The notes under the pieces: generated by a model
The model's database searches: none
The model's input: only the letters and a program-made list of their open reading frames with translations
What the model was told of the DNA's origin: nothing
Translations under genes and position numbers: made by a program
Assembly (NCBI GenBank): GCA_028822675.1
Contig: JAPKDE010000138.1
Span: 1-6,966 of the forward strand
Length of the DNA: 6,966 nt
Source: Dehalococcoidia bacterium
GTDB taxonomy: Bacteria > Chloroflexota > Dehalococcoidia > UBA3495
Direction of reading: 5' to 3'
Shown: in pieces, positions 5,747 through 6,966 of the stretch
Layout: each line of letters opens with the position of its first letter
How positions within the stretch are numbered: position 1 is the stretch's first letter

Positions 5747-5953
5747 CTATAGTGCGGCGAAGACCTTTTGGACCTTCTTGGACTTGTGCAGGGAGCGCAG
5801 GCAGCGGGTGCAAATCTTCACTTTGACGGGTTTGCCTTCGCGCATCAGCGTCTGTTTGTGGACGTTGGCCTCAAACCGGGTCTTGGTGTGGCGGTTGGAG
5901 TGGCTGACGTTGTTGCCGGTCATTCCAGCTTTTAGACAGAGTTCACAGCGCAT
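5747..5953 (-). CDS. rpmB: 50S ribosomal protein L28, zinc-ribbon form
   Basis: A 68-residue L28 protein of the large ribosomal subunit. Recognised from MRCELCLKAGMTGNNVSHSN (1-20), the basic KTRFEANVHKQ (24-34) and the VKICTRCLRSLHK segment (45-57). Two CxxC pairs (Cys3/Cys6 and Cys48/Cys51) make this the zinc-binding (C+) form. The length is typical of the short bacterial version. The ATG at 5953 has only a weak GAG about eight bases upstream. It is transcribed leftward alone, converging on rpe with the shared terminator, and is divergent from the cupin gene. A rightward open frame across the same DNA is only its shadow. Confidence 0.96.
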   Translation of the reverse strand: MRCELCLKAGMTGNNVSHSNRHTKTRFEANVHKQTLMREGKPVKVKICTRCLRSLHKSKKVQKVFAAL

Positions 5954-6233
5954 TGTTGTTCTCGTTTACTGCTGATCAGGCTCAAAGCCAGACAGCATGG
6001 TAGGTCGTTTTTATGCCGTTGATTGGTTGTAAGATTAACACATTCCCCACGCTCAAACAACTCCCACGGCCTCAGGCCGGTTCCTATCTACCAAAGCTGA
6101 GCACAGACCTGACTTACGATTCGAGCTGATTTTGGGCGAACAACAGAGTGATTGTATCCTAGGCTCGGCCAGCGGTGTATTATCCTCTCTGACTTTTATG
6201 TCTTAATTCCGTGTTTACCACAGGAGGGTTTTT
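5954..6233. promoter_or_regulatory. Divergent intergenic region between rpmB and the cupin gene
   Basis: This 280-bp stretch must hold the promoters of both genes. For the cupin gene TATTAT (6178-6183) is a plausible -10 but no well-spaced -35 is evident. For rpmB a CATAAA on the minus strand (around plus 6010-6015) with TTAATC 17 bp upstream is a weak candidate. A small hairpin, CGGCC-TCA-GGCCG (6067-6079), has no T tract and is not a terminator. No tRNA, small ORF or longer repeat was found. Confidence 0.35.
6222..6228 (+). promoter_or_regulatory. Strong RBS of the cupin gene
   Basis: AGGAGGG ends five bases before ATG 6234. It is the best Shine-Dalgarno in the window and fixes the start. 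Confidence 0.88.
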
Positions 6234-6593
6234 ATGAAAGTGATCAGAATTGCCGAGGTTGAAGTAGTCCCCATCGCCACCGCCACGCCAATTCCAGGCT
6301 GGACCGGCGGAGACGTGAAGCGCACCAGGCAAAACTTATTACCCGAAGGCGCCAGCAAGACTTTCAATAGCAGCATCGTCAACTTTGAGAAAGGGGCCAC
6401 CACTGGCTGGCACACCCACAAGAGCGACCAGATGTTGGTTGTCACTGCCGGAGTGGGTGTCGTCGCTGACGAAAGCCACGAGCAGGAGATCACCGTGGGA
6501 GACGTGGTCCACGTCCTACAAGGCGAGAACCACTGGCACGGTGCCACGGCCAATTCTTACATGTCCCACATCACCATTACCGCCGCCGAATAA
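6234..6593 (+). CDS. Small single-domain cupin, similar to the mandelonitrile-lyase/carboxymuconolactone-associated group
   Basis: 119 residues forming one cupin beta-barrel. Motif 1 is GATTGWHTHKSDQMLVVTAGVG (two parts: 54-63, 64-75) with metal ligands His60, His62 and Gln66; the usual glutamate is replaced by glutamine. Motif 2 is GDVVHVLQGENHWHGA (89-104) with His100 as fourth ligand. The HxH...Q...H set, the preceding W and the KHWHGA-like end closely recall the manganese cupin hydroxynitrile lyases (GtHNL type) and cupins found with carboxymuconolactone decarboxylase or AhpD-like proteins. Metal binding is therefore likely; the substrate is not known, and no AhpD-like partner lies in the window. 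Cytoplasmic, no signal peptide. It is a single gene with a strong RBS and its own terminator. Confidence 0.88.
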   Translation: MKVIRIAEVEVVPIATATPIPGWTGGDVKRTRQNLLPEGASKTFNSSIVNFEKGATTGWHTHKSDQMLVVTAGVGVVADESHEQEITVGDVVHVLQGENHWHGATANSYMSHITITAAE

Positions 6594-6603
6594 TTCTTCG
6601 GCA

Positions 6604-6660
6604 CTTCAGTTCTTAAAAAATCCTTTGAGTTAATCTCAGGGGCTTTTTCTTGTTCTGAAG
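6604..6660 (+). terminator. Terminator after the cupin gene
   Basis: The core is CCTTTGAG (6622-6629), loop TTAAT, CTCAGGGG (6635-6642), an eight-pair stem with two G-U pairs, followed by CTTTTTCTTG. A run of six A (6615-6620) can pair with the T tract, and outer arms CTTCAG (6604-6609) and CTGAAG (6655-6660) close a longer imperfect hairpin. It begins about 11 bp past the cupin stop. Confidence 0.7.
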
Positions 6661-6694
6661 TAGCTTAGCGTTATTTCGTGTGGCCATTGCGGTG

Positions 6695-6787
6695 GTGGGT
6701 TTTTAACCCGCACTGCCTGACAGATTGCAGAATTGACGAACCGAGAATAAACACGTTCAACCAAGTAACGGCGGGTTAAAAACCCGC
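6695..6787. repeat. Pair of inverted REP-like palindromes
   Basis: GGGTTTTTAACCCGC (6697-6711) and GCGGGTTAAAAACCC (6771-6785) are exact 15-bp reverse complements 59 bp apart. Each is also a small hairpin by itself: GTGGGTT-TTT-AACCCGC (6695-6711, one G-T pair) and GCGGGTT-AAA-AACCCGC (6771-6787, perfect). The right copy continues into GCGCCTACACC. The arrangement is that of a REP doublet (BIME/REPIN-like) between converging or neighbouring genes; lack of a T tract makes a terminator unlikely. No transposase is nearby. Confidence 0.7.
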
Positions 6788-6803
6788 GCCTACACCAGCC
6801 TGA

Positions 6804-6966
6804 CTAGGCCTGATATTCTGGTCTACTTTTCCAGTCTGGCTCGGGCGTTTCTCGACCTATTTCAGGCAGGTACTTCGATTTTTCAACCAATGTTTGCTTG
6901 TGGATGTAGCGAGGGCAGTTCGGGTAAGACTCAGTGATTCGCACTCGCACTATGAACTGCGCTTCA
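6804..6966 (-). CDS. C-terminal fragment of a pyridoxamine-5'-phosphate-oxidase-like flavoprotein (cut by window edge)
   Basis: Reading leftward from the edge, 53 codons end at a TAG at 6806-6804. The fragment carries IVRVRITESYPNCPRYIHK, the characteristic C-terminal end of the FMN-binding split-barrel PNPOx-like family (compare the common VRVRP...FPNCPRYIH pattern). A charged tail follows (EKSKYLPEIGRETPEPDW and a few more residues). The N-terminal part and cofactor site are outside the window, so FMN, F420 or heme use and the substrate cannot be judged. The start is not in view. The REP-like palindromes lie just beyond its stop. Confidence 0.75.
   Translation of the reverse strand, partial: EAQFIVRVRITESYPNCPRYIHKQTLVEKSKYLPEIGRETPEPDWKSRPEYQA

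Noticed and set aside
5703..5975. Rightward 90-codon frame across the terminator and rpmB
   Set aside because: It starts inside the terminator hairpin and covers the L28 gene on the opposite strand.
6067..6079. Small GC hairpin upstream of the cupin gene
   Set aside because: Only five pairs and no T tract; too small to call an operator or terminator.
6215..6633. Overlapping frames on both strands over the cupin gene
   Set aside because: The cupin frame alone has a strong RBS and recognisable metal-binding motifs; the others are shadows.
1..6966. CRISPR array, tRNA, rRNA, phage, toxin-antitoxin or defence genes
   Set aside because: No regular spaced repeats, cloverleaf sequences, integrase, transposase or small paired genes were seen on either strand.

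Overview
The window reads as ordinary, gene-dense bacterial chromosome of moderate GC content. The mix of a TIGR03617-like luciferase-like (LLM) oxidoreductase, a VOC protein, an NHL propeller, a mandelonitrile-lyase-type cupin and the C-terminus of a pyridoxamine-5'-phosphate-oxidase-like protein, next to core genes argH, rpe and rpmB, recalls marine or soil Chloroflexota (SAR202/Dehalococcoidia-like). That assignment is inference from remembered protein family content, not from a marker gene or a search.

Layout, left to right. (1) The edge holds a possible leftward gene start, then a strong bidirectional terminator (69-105). (2) A leftward two-gene operon (1533 to 146) encodes a pterin-4a-carbinolamine dehydratase and an LLM-class flavin or F420 oxidoreductase. 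The genes are 2 bp apart, behind an extended -10 promoter and a leader carrying a 10-bp inverted repeat that ends just before the ribosome binding site. (3) Rightward singletons follow: a six-bladed NHL beta-propeller protein (1794-2828) and an extradiol-dioxygenase-like VOC protein (about 2886-3470). (4) A rightward argH-rpe pair (3624-5640) overlaps by 11 bp. argH has a good -35/-10 pair placed so that its mRNA should be nearly leaderless, and its protein lacks the usual LWGGRF-type N-terminus. (5) A second bidirectional terminator (5687-5724) is shared with the leftward rpmB (zinc-ribbon L28). (6) Divergent from rpmB is a small cupin gene with a strong Shine-Dalgarno and its own terminator. 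(7) The right end holds a pair of inverted REP-like palindromes and the last 53 codons of a leftward PNPOx-like flavoprotein cut by the window edge.

How the genes may work together: argH (arginine synthesis) and rpe (pentose phosphate) share transcription but not a pathway. The most suggestive association is the dehydratase-LLM pair, because a 4a-hydroxypterin and the C4a-hydroxyflavin left by flavin monooxygenases are chemical analogues. No phage, IS transposase, CRISPR array, tRNA or rRNA was seen.
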